Below, in pieces: positions 26,384 through 35,330 of a DNA stretch of 64,000 nt (position 1 is its first letter; every line of letters begins with the position of its first letter). The position numbers and the translations under genes were made by a program. This stretch comes from Anaerolineae bacterium. Lineage in GTDB: Bacteria; Chloroflexota; Anaerolineae; DUEN01. The stretch is taken from NCBI GenBank assembly GCA_025060615.1, contig JANXBS010000003.1:193284-257283 (forward strand), written 5' to 3'. Below the pieces are notes generated by a model. The model was not told the origin of the DNA. It saw nothing but the letters and a program-made list of their open reading frames with translations, and searched no databases.

Positions 26384-27403
26384 TTACTGGCTGATCTCCG
26401 CAATGCGTTCAGCCTCGTTCAGGTTGTCCTTGGTGATGAGCTTGGGCGTGATGAAGATGTCGTGCTTCTCCGGCTTGGTTCCCTTACGCAGGAAGTCCAC
26501 CAGTGTGCGCAGGGCCGTCCGCGATTGCTCGCCAGGGAACTGATCAATCGTACCGTAGAGTTGGCCATCGCGAACCATGACCAGGGCCTCAGGCAGCGCG
26601 TCATAGCCGATGACGATCACCTTGCCGACCAGGTTGCGCGCCTTTAGCGCCTCGATCGCGCCGAAGGCCATCTCATCGTTAGCCGTGACGATCGCGTCCG
26701 GATTGGGCGTGGCCCCTAGACAGCTCTCGGTCACGCTCAGCCCCAGCTCACGGCGGAAGCGAGCGGTCTGTTGACAGGCTACCTTGATCTCGGGGTGTTT
26801 GTCAATGATGTTGTGCAGTCCCTTGGACCGGTCAATCGCCGGCGAGCTGCCTGGCTCCCCCGTCAGCTCGAAGATGGTCGCCCCGTTTGGGAAGAGCCGG
26901 AGTAACGCTTTGCCCTGTTCCTCGCCGCCCAAGACGTTGTCCGCGCCGACATGGGCCAGCGTGTTTACGTTGTAGACGGTGCGGTCAATGGTGACGACTG
27001 GGATGCCGGCGTCCACCACCGCTTGTACGGCAGGAGCCATCCCCTCTGCCGTGATTGGGCTGATCAGCACACCATCATACTTCTTGGCGATCACGGCCTC
27101 CATGTCTGCTGTCTGCTTGGGAACCTGGTTCTGCCCATCCAGGGTGACGATCTCAATGTTGCCCAACCTGGCCGCCTCATCCTTCACCTGGGCCTCCATG
27201 AAGACGAAGAACGGGAAGGCCATATCCGGCAGCGACAGGGCGATGGTCAACTTTTTCTCGGCGGGCGCAGCTTCCTCTTTGGCTGGTGTCGGCTGCTCGG
27301 GGGCGGGCGCGGCTGGTTGCGGAGTGACCGGCACCGCACAGGCGCTCAGGACCAGAGCCAACAGGGCTACCAAGTGGAACATTCCAAAGTGTTTGCGCAA
27401 CAT
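26384..27403 (-). CDS. sugar-binding lipoprotein of an RbsABC-type ABC importer
   Basis: This 339-residue protein has a lipoprotein signal (hydrophobic segment, then L-S-A-C with the lipidated Cys near residue 22) and a Pro/Ala/Glu-rich linker. A type I periplasmic-binding fold (Peripla_BP_4, RbsB-like) follows, with V-V-T-I-D-R-T-V and T-A-N-D-E-M-A-F-G. It should capture a monosaccharide on the cell surface for the adjacent permease and ATPase. Unusually, it is the last of the three importer genes and lies 298 bp from the permease, with a good ribosome binding site (AAGGAGG) of its own. Confidence 0.9.
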   Translation of the reverse strand: MLRKHFGMFHLVALLALVLSACAVPVTPQPAAPAPEQPTPAKEEAAPAEKKLTIALSLPDMAFPFFVFMEAQVKDEAARLGNIEIVTLDGQNQVPKQTADMEAVIAKKYDGVLISPITAEGMAPAVQAVVDAGIPVVTIDRTVYNVNTLAHVGADNVLGGEEQGKALLRLFPNGATIFELTGEPGSSPAIDRSKGLHNIIDKHPEIKVACQQTARFRRELGLSVTESCLGATPNPDAIVTANDEMAFGAIEALKARNLVGKVIVIGYDALPEALVMVRDGQLYGTIDQFPGEQSRTALRTLVDFLRKGTKPEKHDIFITPKLITKDNLNEAERIAEISQ

Positions 27404-27701
27404 ACCTCTTCCTCCTTAACTTTGCTTTCTTAGGTTTAGACAAGATAGGGGGATTCCCCATATATACCGGCCTTTAAGCGTATAAGTGGGACTAGCTCAC
27501 ATGTTCCATGGCCCAAGAGCATACGAGCCTTATCCAAGACGCCTCGAGGAATTTGTAAGACTCGAATATGTCATAAGGACGGTTACTCCATATATAGAAG
27601 GCATTATCTAATTGATCTAATGTAGGACTTCGGCGATGGCCATTGGCCTGACCGACCATAGTTAGAGGAGACAGCCTCGCGATCTAATACAAGGCCACCT
27701 C
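27404..27701. other. 298-bp gap between permease and binding-protein genes with a repeated CCATATATA
   Basis: No gene. The nonamer CCATATATA occurs twice, at 27458-27466 and 27588-27596, exactly 130 bp apart. On the minus strand each gives a TATATA that could be a -10 element (TTAGAT-18-TATATA for the right-hand copy). This suggests separate transcription of the binding-protein gene but is weak. Confidence 0.3.
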
Positions 27702-28730
27702 TCAGCGGCGACGCTTCACAAGTTGATCAAAGAACACTGCGAGCACGATGATTAGGCCGATAATGATCTGTTGGTAATACGAGGAGACATTCAGCAACGT
27801 CAGCCCGTTGGCCAGCACGCCGATCAGCAGAATGCCCACCACCGTCCCGAAGATACTTCCCTCACCCCCGAAGAGGCTGGTACCTCCGATAACCACTCCT
27901 GCGATCACTGTCAGCTCATATCCTACGCCTGCCACCTGTTCCGCCGAGTTCAGCCGAGCTGAGAGCAGGAATCCAGATAGCCCTGCGAAAAACCCTGTGA
28001 TCACGTACACGCTCATGATGATGCGGTCCACGTTCAGCCCGGACAGACGTGCTGCCTCTTTGTTGCCCCCCACTGCGTAGATATACCGACCGTACTTAGT
28101 ATAGCGCAGGATAATGTGGGCGATGATCGCGAAGAACAGAAAGATGATCACGGGCACCGGCACCGGTCCGATCATCCCCTGTCCCCAAAAGCGATAAGCC
28201 TCTCGAAACGCGCTGATGGGCTGGCCATGCGAAAAGACCAGCGCTGCCCCACGAAAGGCGGATAGCCCCCCTAGCGTCACGATGAAGGGAGGGACTTTCA
28301 GCTTGCTGATCGCTAACCCCTGTAACAGGCCGCTCAACAGCCCTACGGCGATGGCAGACGCGATGGCAGCGGGCAACCCATAGCCTCCTGCCTCTCCTGC
28401 GGCTGCGCCGGTGAGCAGGCCGGTGCTGCCCTTCTCCACTGCCGCTGCGACCAGACCCGCCAGCGCCAGTACGGAGCCAACAGAGAGATCAATGCCTGCC
28501 GTGAGGATCACAAAGGTCATGCCGATAGCCAGCAGGCCATAGATCGAGACCTGACGCAACACGTTGAAGATGTTGAGCGGGGTTAAAAAGGCCGGCTCCA
28601 ACACCGCGAAGACGATACATAACACGATCAAGAAGATGAAGGCGCCAAACCGGCTGACCACCGTCAGCACATCCACCCTGCCAGCCTGTCGAAGGCCTTT
28701 TGCCGCAGGGCGTGAAACCTCTGTCGTCAT
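27702..28730 (-). CDS. RbsC-type sugar ABC transporter permease
   Basis: About 342 residues with some eight to ten hydrophobic helices and the BPD_transp_2 signatures I-L-T-A-G-I-D-L-S-V-G-S-V and G-G-T-S-L-F-G-G-E-G-S. It forms the membrane channel for the sugar bound by the RbsB-like protein. The ATG at 28730 overlaps the stop of the ATPase gene (ATGA), so the two are translationally coupled; a longer frame to 28772 is not needed. Confidence 0.9.
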   Translation of the reverse strand: MTTEVSRPAAKGLRQAGRVDVLTVVSRFGAFIFLIVLCIVFAVLEPAFLTPLNIFNVLRQVSIYGLLAIGMTFVILTAGIDLSVGSVLALAGLVAAAVEKGSTGLLTGAAAGEAGGYGLPAAIASAIAVGLLSGLLQGLAISKLKVPPFIVTLGGLSAFRGAALVFSHGQPISAFREAYRFWGQGMIGPVPVPVIIFLFFAIIAHIILRYTKYGRYIYAVGGNKEAARLSGLNVDRIIMSVYVITGFFAGLSGFLLSARLNSAEQVAGVGYELTVIAGVVIGGTSLFGGEGSIFGTVVGILLIGVLANGLTLLNVSSYYQQIIIGLIIVLAVFFDQLVKRRR

Positions 28731-30304
28731 GCTAACGTCACCTCTTCCACCATCTGCCTGCGCATAGTACAATAACGCATCACCCGTTCCGGTGTCGCCT
28801 CATTCCGGTTCAGTACACCGGTCACACGGCCTTCACACATGCAAACTATACGATCGCTCATCGCAAGCAGCTCGGGGAGCTCTGAGGAGATCATGATGAT
28901 GCCGATGCCAGCACGAGCCAATTGGTGCATTAGCCCGTAGATCTCTGCCTTGGTCCCTACATCTATGCCACGGGTCGGCTCGTCCATAATCAGGATCTTG
29001 GGCTGTAACAGCATCCACTTGGAGATGACCACTTTCTGCTGATTGCCGCCGCTCAAATTGCGGACCCGCTGCTCCAGGCTAGGGGTGCGGATCTGCAAGC
29101 GGGTCACGTATTCCCGAACGCGTCGCTCCTCTTCTGGCAGTTTTATGAAGCCAGAGCGGGTAAAGTGATGGAGGCTGGGCAAGGTGATGTTCTCACGCAC
29201 GGCCATGCTAAGGATCAGCCCCTGCTCCTTGCGATCCTCCGGCACGAAGCCGATGCCGTGGCGGATAGCATCTACTGGTGAGCGGATATCCACCCGCTTG
29301 CCTTCCACGTAGATCTCGCCAGCATCGCGCGCGTCGGCGCCAAAGATGGCGCGCGCCAGCTCGGTGCGCCCAGCCCCTACCAGGCCAGCCAGGCCTAGGA
29401 TCTCCCCCCGCCGCAGTTGAAAGCTGACGTTATCTAGCACAATGGCACTGGGGTCTAGCTTGCTACCCTTGCGCGTGATCCCGCGCACCTCTAGCACTAC
29501 GTCCTCCTGATCTTTTACCTGCGATGACGTCTGAACCCTTGCCTGAGCACCGTCCTCCTTATGAAAGAACTCCTGGAGCGAACGGCCGACCATCATGCGG
29601 ATCAAGACCTCCTCGCTGGCCTCCGCCGCGTCCAGGGTGCCTACATTCTTGCCGTCTCGAAGCACGGTGATGCGATCGCAGATCGCCAGCACCTCTTCCA
29701 ACCGGTGAGAGATGAAAATGATGCTGATACCGTTGCGCCGTAGCTCCCGCATGATGCCGAAGAGCGTCTGCACCTCGGCATCGCTCAGGGCCGAGGTGGG
29801 CTCGTCCATGATGATTACCTGCACTTCCATGGAAAGCGCCTTGGCGATCTCCACCATCTGCTGCTCGGCCACGGAGAGATCCCGCACGACGGCCGTAGGT
29901 GAAAGGTGCACCCCGAGCCGGTCCAGCAGCTCTCGGGTGCGTCGTTGGAGCTGACGACGATCTACAAAAAGAAAGCGCGTGGGCTCTCGGCCGATGAACA
30001 CGTTCTCCATGACCGTCAAATTCGGCATCAGGTTGAACTCTTGGTAAATGACCGAGATGCCAAGCTGCTGCGCGTGGTGAGGATTCTGGATTTGTATCGG
30101 CCGGCCGCGCAGATAAAGCCGACCACTGTCCATCGGATAGACGCCGGAGAGGATTTTCATCAGCGTAGACTTGCCAGCTCCATTCTCACCGATCAGCCCC
30201 AGGATCTCCCCGACGCGGACGTCTAAGTTCACGTTGTCCAGCGCCTGGACCCCAGGGAACGCCTTGCTGATGTTCTCCATGCGCAGCAGCTCGCGACTAT
30301 CCAT
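28727..30304 (-). CDS. RbsA/XylG-type double ATP-binding protein of a sugar ABC importer
   Basis: About 525 residues with two fused ABC domains. The first has Walker A G-E-N-G-A-G-K-S-T, signature L-S-V-A-E-Q-Q and Walker B I-I-M-D-E-P-T-S-A. The second has the typical degenerate Walker A (G-L-V-G-A-G-R-T-E), signature L-S-G-G-N-Q-Q-K and I-L-I-M-D-E-P-T-R-G. It energises uptake with the next permease. ATG 30304 is preferred: it begins the conserved domain and follows the promoter at 30357-30385 by about 45 bases. The frame remains open upstream to 30505 but that part overlaps the promoter. Confidence 0.92.
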   Translation of the reverse strand: MDSRELLRMENISKAFPGVQALDNVNLDVRVGEILGLIGENGAGKSTLMKILSGVYPMDSGRLYLRGRPIQIQNPHHAQQLGISVIYQEFNLMPNLTVMENVFIGREPTRFLFVDRRQLQRRTRELLDRLGVHLSPTAVVRDLSVAEQQMVEIAKALSMEVQVIIMDEPTSALSDAEVQTLFGIMRELRRNGISIIFISHRLEEVLAICDRITVLRDGKNVGTLDAAEASEEVLIRMMVGRSLQEFFHKEDGAQARVQTSSQVKDQEDVVLEVRGITRKGSKLDPSAIVLDNVSFQLRRGEILGLAGLVGAGRTELARAIFGADARDAGEIYVEGKRVDIRSPVDAIRHGIGFVPEDRKEQGLILSMAVRENITLPSLHHFTRSGFIKLPEEERRVREYVTRLQIRTPSLEQRVRNLSGGNQQKVVISKWMLLQPKILIMDEPTRGIDVGTKAEIYGLMHQLARAGIGIIMISSELPELLAMSDRIVCMCEGRVTGVLNRNEATPERVMRYCTMRRQMVEEVTLA

Positions 30305-30356
30305 GCTGAAGAGAGTCCTCAGGAGATGCTGAACGGGTCTCTGTTGCCTTATCTTG

Positions 30357-30385
30357 ATAATACCGCGGGCTTTGGCTTCTGTCAA
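30357..30385 (-). promoter_or_regulatory. promoter of the RbsABC-type transporter and sugar locus
   Basis: On the minus strand: TTGACA (30385-30380), 17 bases, TATTAT (30362-30357). It lies upstream of the first gene of the minus-strand locus and is one of the best sigma70-type matches in the window. Confidence 0.75.
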
Positions 30386-30540
30386 TACAATATTCGCCTG
30401 CAAGGGATGCATACACGATTTGGCGTGAGTCTTCAAAGCGCCCTTCGCCCGTGCTAGCAGGGAAGCTCGGAGGGAATACCCCTGCAAAACCCTAGCTCTC
30501 GGCAACTTAAGTGGAGGCTACGCAGGAAGACGGCGATGCC

Positions 30541-30568
30541 TTGACGCTTTCTTATGGCATGTTACAAT
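30541..30568 (+). promoter_or_regulatory. promoter of mnmA
   Basis: TTGACG (30541-30546), 16 bases, TACAAT (30563-30568). The ATG at 30602 is 33 bases downstream. Confidence 0.65.
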
Positions 30569-30601
30569 GGATTTAAAAGACTGGATCAGGTGAGCACAGC
30601 T

Positions 30602-31711
30602 ATGGCTGAGCGGATCGTGGTAGCAATGAGCGGCGGAGTGGATAGCTCGGTAGCCGCCGCGCTGTTGGTGGAACAGGGATACCAAGTCGTGGGCGTGATG
30701 TTACGCCTGTGGGCTGAGCTGCGTCCGGGGTTGTCTAGCCTCAACCGCTGCTGCTCAGACGAGGCGGTGGAGGACGCCCGTCGCGTCGCGAGCATGCTAG
30801 GCATCCCCTTCTATCTCTTGAACGTCGAACGCCTATTTAAGGAACAGGTGGTGGATCGCTTCATCGCCGGCTACACGAGCGGCGTGACCCCCAACCCTTG
30901 CTTGTACTGCAACCGTTATATCCGGTTCGATCGGCTGCTGAATTATGCGCTCAGCGTGGGAGCTGTCGCCTTGGCGACGGGGCATTACGCCCGTGTCCGG
31001 CCGGCCCCTGACGGCCATGGCTATCAACTGCTGCGGGGCGTAGACCGGGCAAAGGATCAATCGTATGTGTTGCATGTCGTCGGCCAGAGGGAATTGGCAC
31101 ACCTACGCTTCCCGATCGGCCACCTGACCAAGCAGGAGGTGCGAGAGCTGGCGCGCCGATGGGGGCTGCCGATAGCTGAGAAGGCGGAATCGCAAGAGTT
31201 ATGTTTTATCGCCGATGGCGATTACCGCCGCTTCCTGCAGGACTGGGCACCGGACGCGGTGCACCCAGGGCCGATCGTGGATCGCGCGGGCAATGTGTTG
31301 GGCCAGCATAAGGGGTTGCCCTTTTACACCATCGGGCAGCGAAGTGGCTTGGGCATCGCTGCCCGCGAGCCGCTATATGTGTTGGCTCTAGACCCCGAGC
31401 GCAACGCGGTCGTTGTGGGCACGCGGGACGAGCTGGGAAATGATGAGCTGACGGCCGCGCGTGTGAACTGGGTGGCAGGCGCACCGCCAGATGGCGAGAT
31501 CACCGTCACCGCCCGCATCCGATATAAGGGAAGCGAAGTAGAAGCTCGAGTCCGTCCATTGCCCGGGGAGCGGGCTCATGTTCACCTTGCTCAACCCCTA
31601 CGCGACATCACACCAGGGCAGGCGGTGGTCTTTTACGAAGGAGAGGTCTGTCTGGGAGGTGGCCTTATCGAGCCGCCCAATCGCCCGCTGCCGGCATCGC
31701 TGGTGGGATAG
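30602..31711 (+). CDS. mnmA: tRNA-specific 2-thiouridylase MnmA
   Basis: About 369 residues. The N-terminal PP-loop A-M-S-G-G-V-D-S-S (residues 8-16) binds ATP. The two catalytic cysteines are in N-P-C-L-Y-C-N (near residue 100) and [11 protein letters not shown] (near 201), and the C-terminal beta-barrel is complete. It thiolates U34 of Lys, Glu and Gln tRNAs. ATG 30602 is chosen since it gives the standard N-terminus and follows AGGTGA; the longer frame from 30554 overlaps the promoter. It is divergent from the sugar locus and followed by a small membrane protein gene 2 bp later. Confidence 0.96.
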   Translation: MAERIVVAMSGGVDSSVAAALLVEQGYQVVGVMLRLWAELRPGLSSLNRCCSDEAVEDARRVASMLGIPFYLLNVERLFKEQVVDRFIAGYTSGVTPNPCLYCNRYIRFDRLLNYALSVGAVALATGHYARVRPAPDGHGYQLLRGVDRAKDQSYVLHVVGQRELAHLRFPIGHLTKQEVRELARRWGLPIAEKAESQELCFIADGDYRRFLQDWAPDAVHPGPIVDRAGNVLGQHKGLPFYTIGQRSGLGIAAREPLYVLALDPERNAVVVGTRDELGNDELTAARVNWVAGAPPDGEITVTARIRYKGSEVEARVRPLPGERAHVHLAQPLRDITPGQAVVFYEGEVCLGGGLIEPPNRPLPASLVG

Positions 31712-31713
31712 AC

Positions 31714-31974
31714 ATGGCCGTCCTCATCCCGCCGGCATGGGCATTGGGAGCCGTGCTGTCCAGCCTTTATGCAACCCTTTTTCATCTCTGGCGGGGCGAG
31801 TCGATGAGTGATCTTTTGCGTTTCTGGATTGCCGCCTGGATCGGGTTCGCTGCTGGTCAGCTTACCAGCCAATGGATAGGGTTCACATGGCTGCAAATTG
31901 GTTCACTTCACGTGGTTGGCGCTTCGTTAGGCGCCTGGCTGGCCTTGCTGATTGCCCACCGGCTTCGGCTGTGA
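31714..31974 (+). CDS. small membrane protein of unknown function
   Basis: 86 residues, strongly hydrophobic, with about three predicted membrane segments (roughly residues 3-22, 33-52 and 60-82). It begins two bases after the mnmA stop and is therefore probably co-transcribed. No motif is recognised. Its 3' end contains a promoter-like sequence for the following gene. It is likely real because of its tight coupling and clean hydrophobic pattern. Confidence 0.6.
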   Translation: MAVLIPPAWALGAVLSSLYATLFHLWRGESMSDLLRFWIAAWIGFAAGQLTSQWIGFTWLQIGSLHVVGASLGAWLALLIAHRLRL

Positions 31975-31980
31975 TACAAT
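31952..31980 (+). promoter_or_regulatory. candidate promoter for the DUF948-like/YtxH pair
   Basis: TTGCCC (31952-31957), 17 bases, TACAAT (31975-31980), overlapping the end of the small membrane protein gene. Confidence 0.45.
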
Positions 31981-32008
31981 CAAGCAGGAGAGGAGGCGGT
32001 ACACCCCG

Positions 32009-32416
32009 ATGAATGGCGAGCGGAAGCGAGGCTTGCAGAAGTGGCAGCTCGGATTGGGCGTAGCGATCGCCCTAGCGATGGTGGGCGTAGGGATCTACTT
32101 CCTGGCTGCCAACCCCGTGCGCGCTCAGGTAGTGCGTGACTTATTAATCATCCTGCTCGCGCTGGAGGTGTTGGCTGTTGGGATGCTGCTAGGCGTCCTC
32201 GCATGGCAGATTTACTGCCTGGTTCGCACATTACAGGAGGAAGTCTTGCCTATCTTAAAGTCCTCCCAAGAAGCGGCTAATACGGTGAAGGGCACAGCTG
32301 CTTTTGTAGGCGATCATGTGATACGTCCGATTGCGAAAGCATCGGGGTACTTGGCCGGATTGCGCGAAGCGGCGATGGTGTTAACAGGCCGCTCGCGTAA
32401 TGGGAGGTCTTCCTAA
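32009..32416 (+). CDS. small two-helix membrane protein, DUF948-like
   Basis: About 135 residues with two membrane helices (about 13-33 and 46-72), then an amphipathic tail with L-P-I-L-K-S-S-Q-E-A-A-N-T-V. Its layout and its position before a YtxH-domain gene resemble the DUF948/YtxH pairs of other bacteria, whose function is not established. ATG 32009 is chosen because AGGAGAGGAGG precedes it; the longer frame from 31952 overlaps the upstream gene. Confidence 0.6.
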   Translation: MNGERKRGLQKWQLGLGVAIALAMVGVGIYFLAANPVRAQVVRDLLIILLALEVLAVGMLLGVLAWQIYCLVRTLQEEVLPILKSSQEAANTVKGTAAFVGDHVIRPIAKASGYLAGLREAAMVLTGRSRNGRSS

Positions 32417-32483
32417 GCCAAGATAAGGTAGTAATAGTGGGCCAGGCCTGCCGAATCCCTTGCGAAAACCGGAGGGGTTAAAG

Positions 32484-32933
32484 ATGAGCGAGCAGAAAAG
32501 TCGCACTCGAGCCTTTTTTTGGGGGTTGATCCTGGGGGCGCTGGGAGGCTTTATCGCCGCGCTGCTGTGGGCACCGCGCTCGGGACGAGAGTTACGCCGT
32601 GAGATTGTAGAGCGGGGACACGATCTCAAGGAGCGCGCCGACGAGCTGACGAGGGAAGCCCGTCAGCGAGCCGAAGAGATCATCGCCGAGGCGCGCGAGC
32701 GCAGCGAGAAGATCATTGGAGAGGCCCGTCAACGGGCGGACGAGATCATCGCCGAGGCTCAGAAACGGGCCGAGCCCATCCTCGCGGAGGCCCGCGAGAA
32801 GGCTGAGCCGATCATTAAAGAAGCTCAGCAACGGGCGGATGAGATCATTGCCGAGGCGCGCAAGAAGGCCGAGGAGCTTCTAGCCGAAGCACGTCAGGCA
32901 CAGTCGGAACAAGGCAGCGAAAAGGCCTCATAG
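32484..32933 (+). CDS. YtxH-domain protein with hendecad coiled-coil tail
   Basis: About 149 residues. The N-terminal F-F-W-G-L-I-L-G-A-L-G-G-F membrane segment followed by W-A-P-R-S-G-R-E-L-R is the YtxH domain. From residue 58 to 134 the protein is seven back-to-back 11-residue repeats of the form E-A-R-x-R-A-[DE]-E-I-I-A, that is hendecads, predicted to form a long, almost straight coiled coil or amphipathic helix. ATG 32484 follows GGAGGGG by six bases. The gene end overlaps the convergent NAD(P)HX repair gene by six bases. It probably organises something at the membrane surface; the role is unknown. Confidence 0.8.
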   Translation: MSEQKSRTRAFFWGLILGALGGFIAALLWAPRSGRELRREIVERGHDLKERADELTREARQRAEEIIAEARERSEKIIGEARQRADEIIAEAQKRAEPILAEAREKAEPIIKEAQQRADEIIAEARKKAEELLAEARQAQSEQGSEKAS

Positions 32934-34649
32934 TCCCTTAAGCCAGCGAATCGCCTCTGGCAGATGGGGCAACAGGTCTCCCGCTACCATTCCAGCCTCG
33001 CCGATCGCCCGGCGCGTTAACTCACCTGCTAAGCCATGTAAATACCCGCCGAGCGCGGCCGCCTCGAAAGGAGCCAGCCCTTGCGCTAGCAAGCCGACGA
33101 TGGCGCCGGCTAGCACATCGCCGGTGCCACCGCTGGCCAGCCCCGGATTGGCAAACGGCAGGATGATTGCGCGCCCATCCGGCGCCGCCACGATGGTATA
33201 CGCCCCCTTCAACAGGACCACCTGCTCCCATTCTATCGCTCGTTTACGGGCGATCCCCAGCCGGTCACTGTTCACCTCTTGAGTGCTCATCCGACAGAGC
33301 CGGGCCATCTCGCCAGGATGCGGCGTCAAGATACAGCCGCGCGGCAGGCTCCCCGACCAGTCATCCAACCGGGCCAAGGCGTTCAGCCCGTCCGCGTCGA
33401 TGACGGTCGGCGGCAGCGGAGGGCGCTCTTCTGGAGAGCCTTCGGTGACTGCAGCCTGTGGGAGAAAGCCGATACGCCCGCGGCGTTTCGCCCGTCCTCC
33501 TAGCAAGAAATCCTGGACGAATGCTACCGCCTCCTTCTCTTGGCTCAGCCCGGGGCCGATCAGCAGGGCCTGATGATCAGCCAGCCGCTGATCAAGGATC
33601 TGGCGGGCGTCGGAGACAACCACGCCCATATCATGCGGCAACGCGAGCCAGATGGTCTCATGCAGCGCCGCGGCTAGGATGGGATGGAGCGCACTGGGCA
33701 CAGCCATCGTGACCAACCCAGCGCCGACCCGGGTCGCCGCCGCGCCGGCCAGATAGGCTGCGCCAGTGTAGTTAATGGAACCGGCCACGATCAGGGCCCG
33801 CCCGAATGTGCCTTTGTGAGCGTTGAGAGGGCGCTTGGGCAGCCATGTACGTGCCATTTCCGGCGTCGCCAGCTCTACAGAGATGTCGGCGGTCAGCCGG
33901 GGGGGGATTGCGATATCAGCTACTAGCAATCGTCCCGTGGCACCAGCCCCCGGAAAGAGGAAATGGCCCACCTTTGGGCACGCGAAAGTGACGGTGAGAT
34001 CGGCAGCGAGGGCGACGGGGTCAAGCTCGCCGGTATCACAGTGGAGGCCGCTGGGGCAGTCCACAGCGACGATAGCCGGTTTCGAGGCAACCGTCTTGTG
34101 CTCTATATCGAGGATAGGAGAGACAGGGACGATCGGTGCTGAGTACGGGCCGTTCTCGCCGAGAAGCTGCGCGCACCGCGCGCGGCGCTCGCGCACGATC
34201 TCCTGGGTCAGCGCTAACACCGATCGGATCGGGTCGCGCACAGGCAAGGCAGCTCCCGTGCCCAGGAGAGCGTCCACGATGACATCGGCTTCCGTCAGCC
34301 AGGCGCGCAGTTGGACATGATCGGCATCATCTACCTCGTCAAGCAAGGCGACGCGTGCCTGGATCGCTCGCTCCCGGTTTTCGTCTCCCTCAGCCGCCCG
34401 CTTGACGCAATAGGCTCGCACGAGGTATCCCCATTCGGACAATCTTCGGGCCGCGACCAACCCATCCCCTCCGTTATTGCCTGGGCCGCATAGGACCAGG
34501 ATTGGGCCAGACGGGGATGGGCTTACCTCATACCGGATCACCTCGGCCACAGCCCGGCCAGCATTTTCCATCATCTCAGCATAAGAGAGCCCGCTGGCGT
34601 CAGCCGCTTGCTCGATCCGTCGCATCTCCTCGGTGGTTACCACCTTCAT
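32928..34649 (-). CDS. nnrD: bifunctional NAD(P)HX epimerase / ADP-dependent NAD(P)HX dehydratase
   Basis: 573 residues, a fusion of two repair enzymes. The N-terminal epimerase (NnrE/YjeF-N) has M-M-E-N-A-G-R-A and G-P-G-N-N-G-G-D-G. The C-terminal dehydratase (NnrD/CARKD) has L-T-P-H-P-G-E-M-A-R-L and G-T-G-D-V-L-A-G. Together they restore hydrated NAD(P)H. The epimerase part contains an extra segment of about 30 residues around 160-190, and a Pro/Arg-rich loop interrupts the dehydratase part near 390-415. It has its own promoter at 34688-34717. Confidence 0.94.
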   Translation of the reverse strand: MKVVTTEEMRRIEQAADASGLSYAEMMENAGRAVAEVIRYEVSPSPSGPILVLCGPGNNGGDGLVAARRLSEWGYLVRAYCVKRAAEGDENRERAIQARVALLDEVDDADHVQLRAWLTEADVIVDALLGTGAALPVRDPIRSVLALTQEIVRERRARCAQLLGENGPYSAPIVPVSPILDIEHKTVASKPAIVAVDCPSGLHCDTGELDPVALAADLTVTFACPKVGHFLFPGAGATGRLLVADIAIPPRLTADISVELATPEMARTWLPKRPLNAHKGTFGRALIVAGSINYTGAAYLAGAAATRVGAGLVTMAVPSALHPILAAALHETIWLALPHDMGVVVSDARQILDQRLADHQALLIGPGLSQEKEAVAFVQDFLLGGRAKRRGRIGFLPQAAVTEGSPEERPPLPPTVIDADGLNALARLDDWSGSLPRGCILTPHPGEMARLCRMSTQEVNSDRLGIARKRAIEWEQVVLLKGAYTIVAAPDGRAIILPFANPGLASGGTGDVLAGAIVGLLAQGLAPFEAAALGGYLHGLAGELTRRAIGEAGMVAGDLLPHLPEAIRWLKGL

Positions 34650-34687
34650 AGCGAATTCACTCCCCTGCTTTTTGAACGAGCTGGCTC

Positions 34688-34717
34688 ATTATACCTGGTG
34701 CTTCGTCCAAGTTCCAA
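34688..34717 (-). promoter_or_regulatory. promoter of the NAD(P)HX repair gene
   Basis: On the minus strand: TTGGAA (34717-34712), 18 bases, TATAAT (34693-34688). The ATG at 34649 is about 39 bases further. Confidence 0.55.
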
Positions 34718-34800
34718 TTCAGACATCTCTCACTATTGAAGAAATTCCAGCCTTTTGCCGATAAGTATATGGAGAGCCAAAATTATGGAGGGAAACACGG

Positions 34801-35310
34801 ATGGAATCGCTCACCACTCTGTACCGACCGGCCCAGGCTGCTACGTTGGCTGGCATCACTTTGGCCCACTTGCGTGAGTATACCCTCACCTATGCGCCGT
34901 TCTTCAGCGAGCATGCTACGCCGCCGCCTGGTGAGCCTCGTTTGTTTACGCCAGAGGATGTGCGGTTGCTGGCGTTTATTGCAGAGAACACACGCCGGGG
35001 TGCTGACCATGAGGAAGTGATTCAACGCCTGGCTAGCGGCGCGTTGGAGGATTTCGATTGGTGGTTGCCGGAGCAAGAACGAAACGGAAGCCCGATGATC
35101 ACAGCGCTGGTGTCAGTGTCCCAGCTTCAAGGGATCGCTGAGGCCTTTTTCCAGCAGGCTGAGGAGACACGAGCACGTGAGGAAGAGCTGCGAGCCAGGC
35201 TTACCATCGCTGAGTATCGGATCAGCCAGTTGGAAAGCGAGCTTGCAACCCTGCGCCAGCAGGTGGAAGCTCGGAACGCCTGTGTGTGGAGACGATGGCT
35301 GGGTCGGTAG
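34801..35310 (+). CDS. MerR-like helix-turn-helix protein with C-terminal coiled coil
   Basis: 169 residues. The N-terminal 70 residues (Y-R-P-A-Q-A-A-T-L-A-G-I-T-L-A-H-L-R, then R-L-F-T-P-E-D-V-R-L-L-A-F-I) match the winged-helix pattern of MerR-type DNA-binding domains. Residues about 115-158 are charged heptads (E-E-T-R-A-R-E-E-E-L-R, L-E-S-E-L-A-T-L-R-Q-Q), a dimerising coiled coil. No effector-binding domain is present. ATG 34801 follows GGAGGG. Likely a small transcription or chromosome-associated factor; the target is unknown. Confidence 0.65.
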   Translation: MESLTTLYRPAQAATLAGITLAHLREYTLTYAPFFSEHATPPPGEPRLFTPEDVRLLAFIAENTRRGADHEEVIQRLASGALEDFDWWLPEQERNGSPMITALVSVSQLQGIAEAFFQQAEETRAREEELRARLTIAEYRISQLESELATLRQQVEARNACVWRRWLGR

Positions 35311-35330
35311 CAGGAACGCGCACGTTGCTG

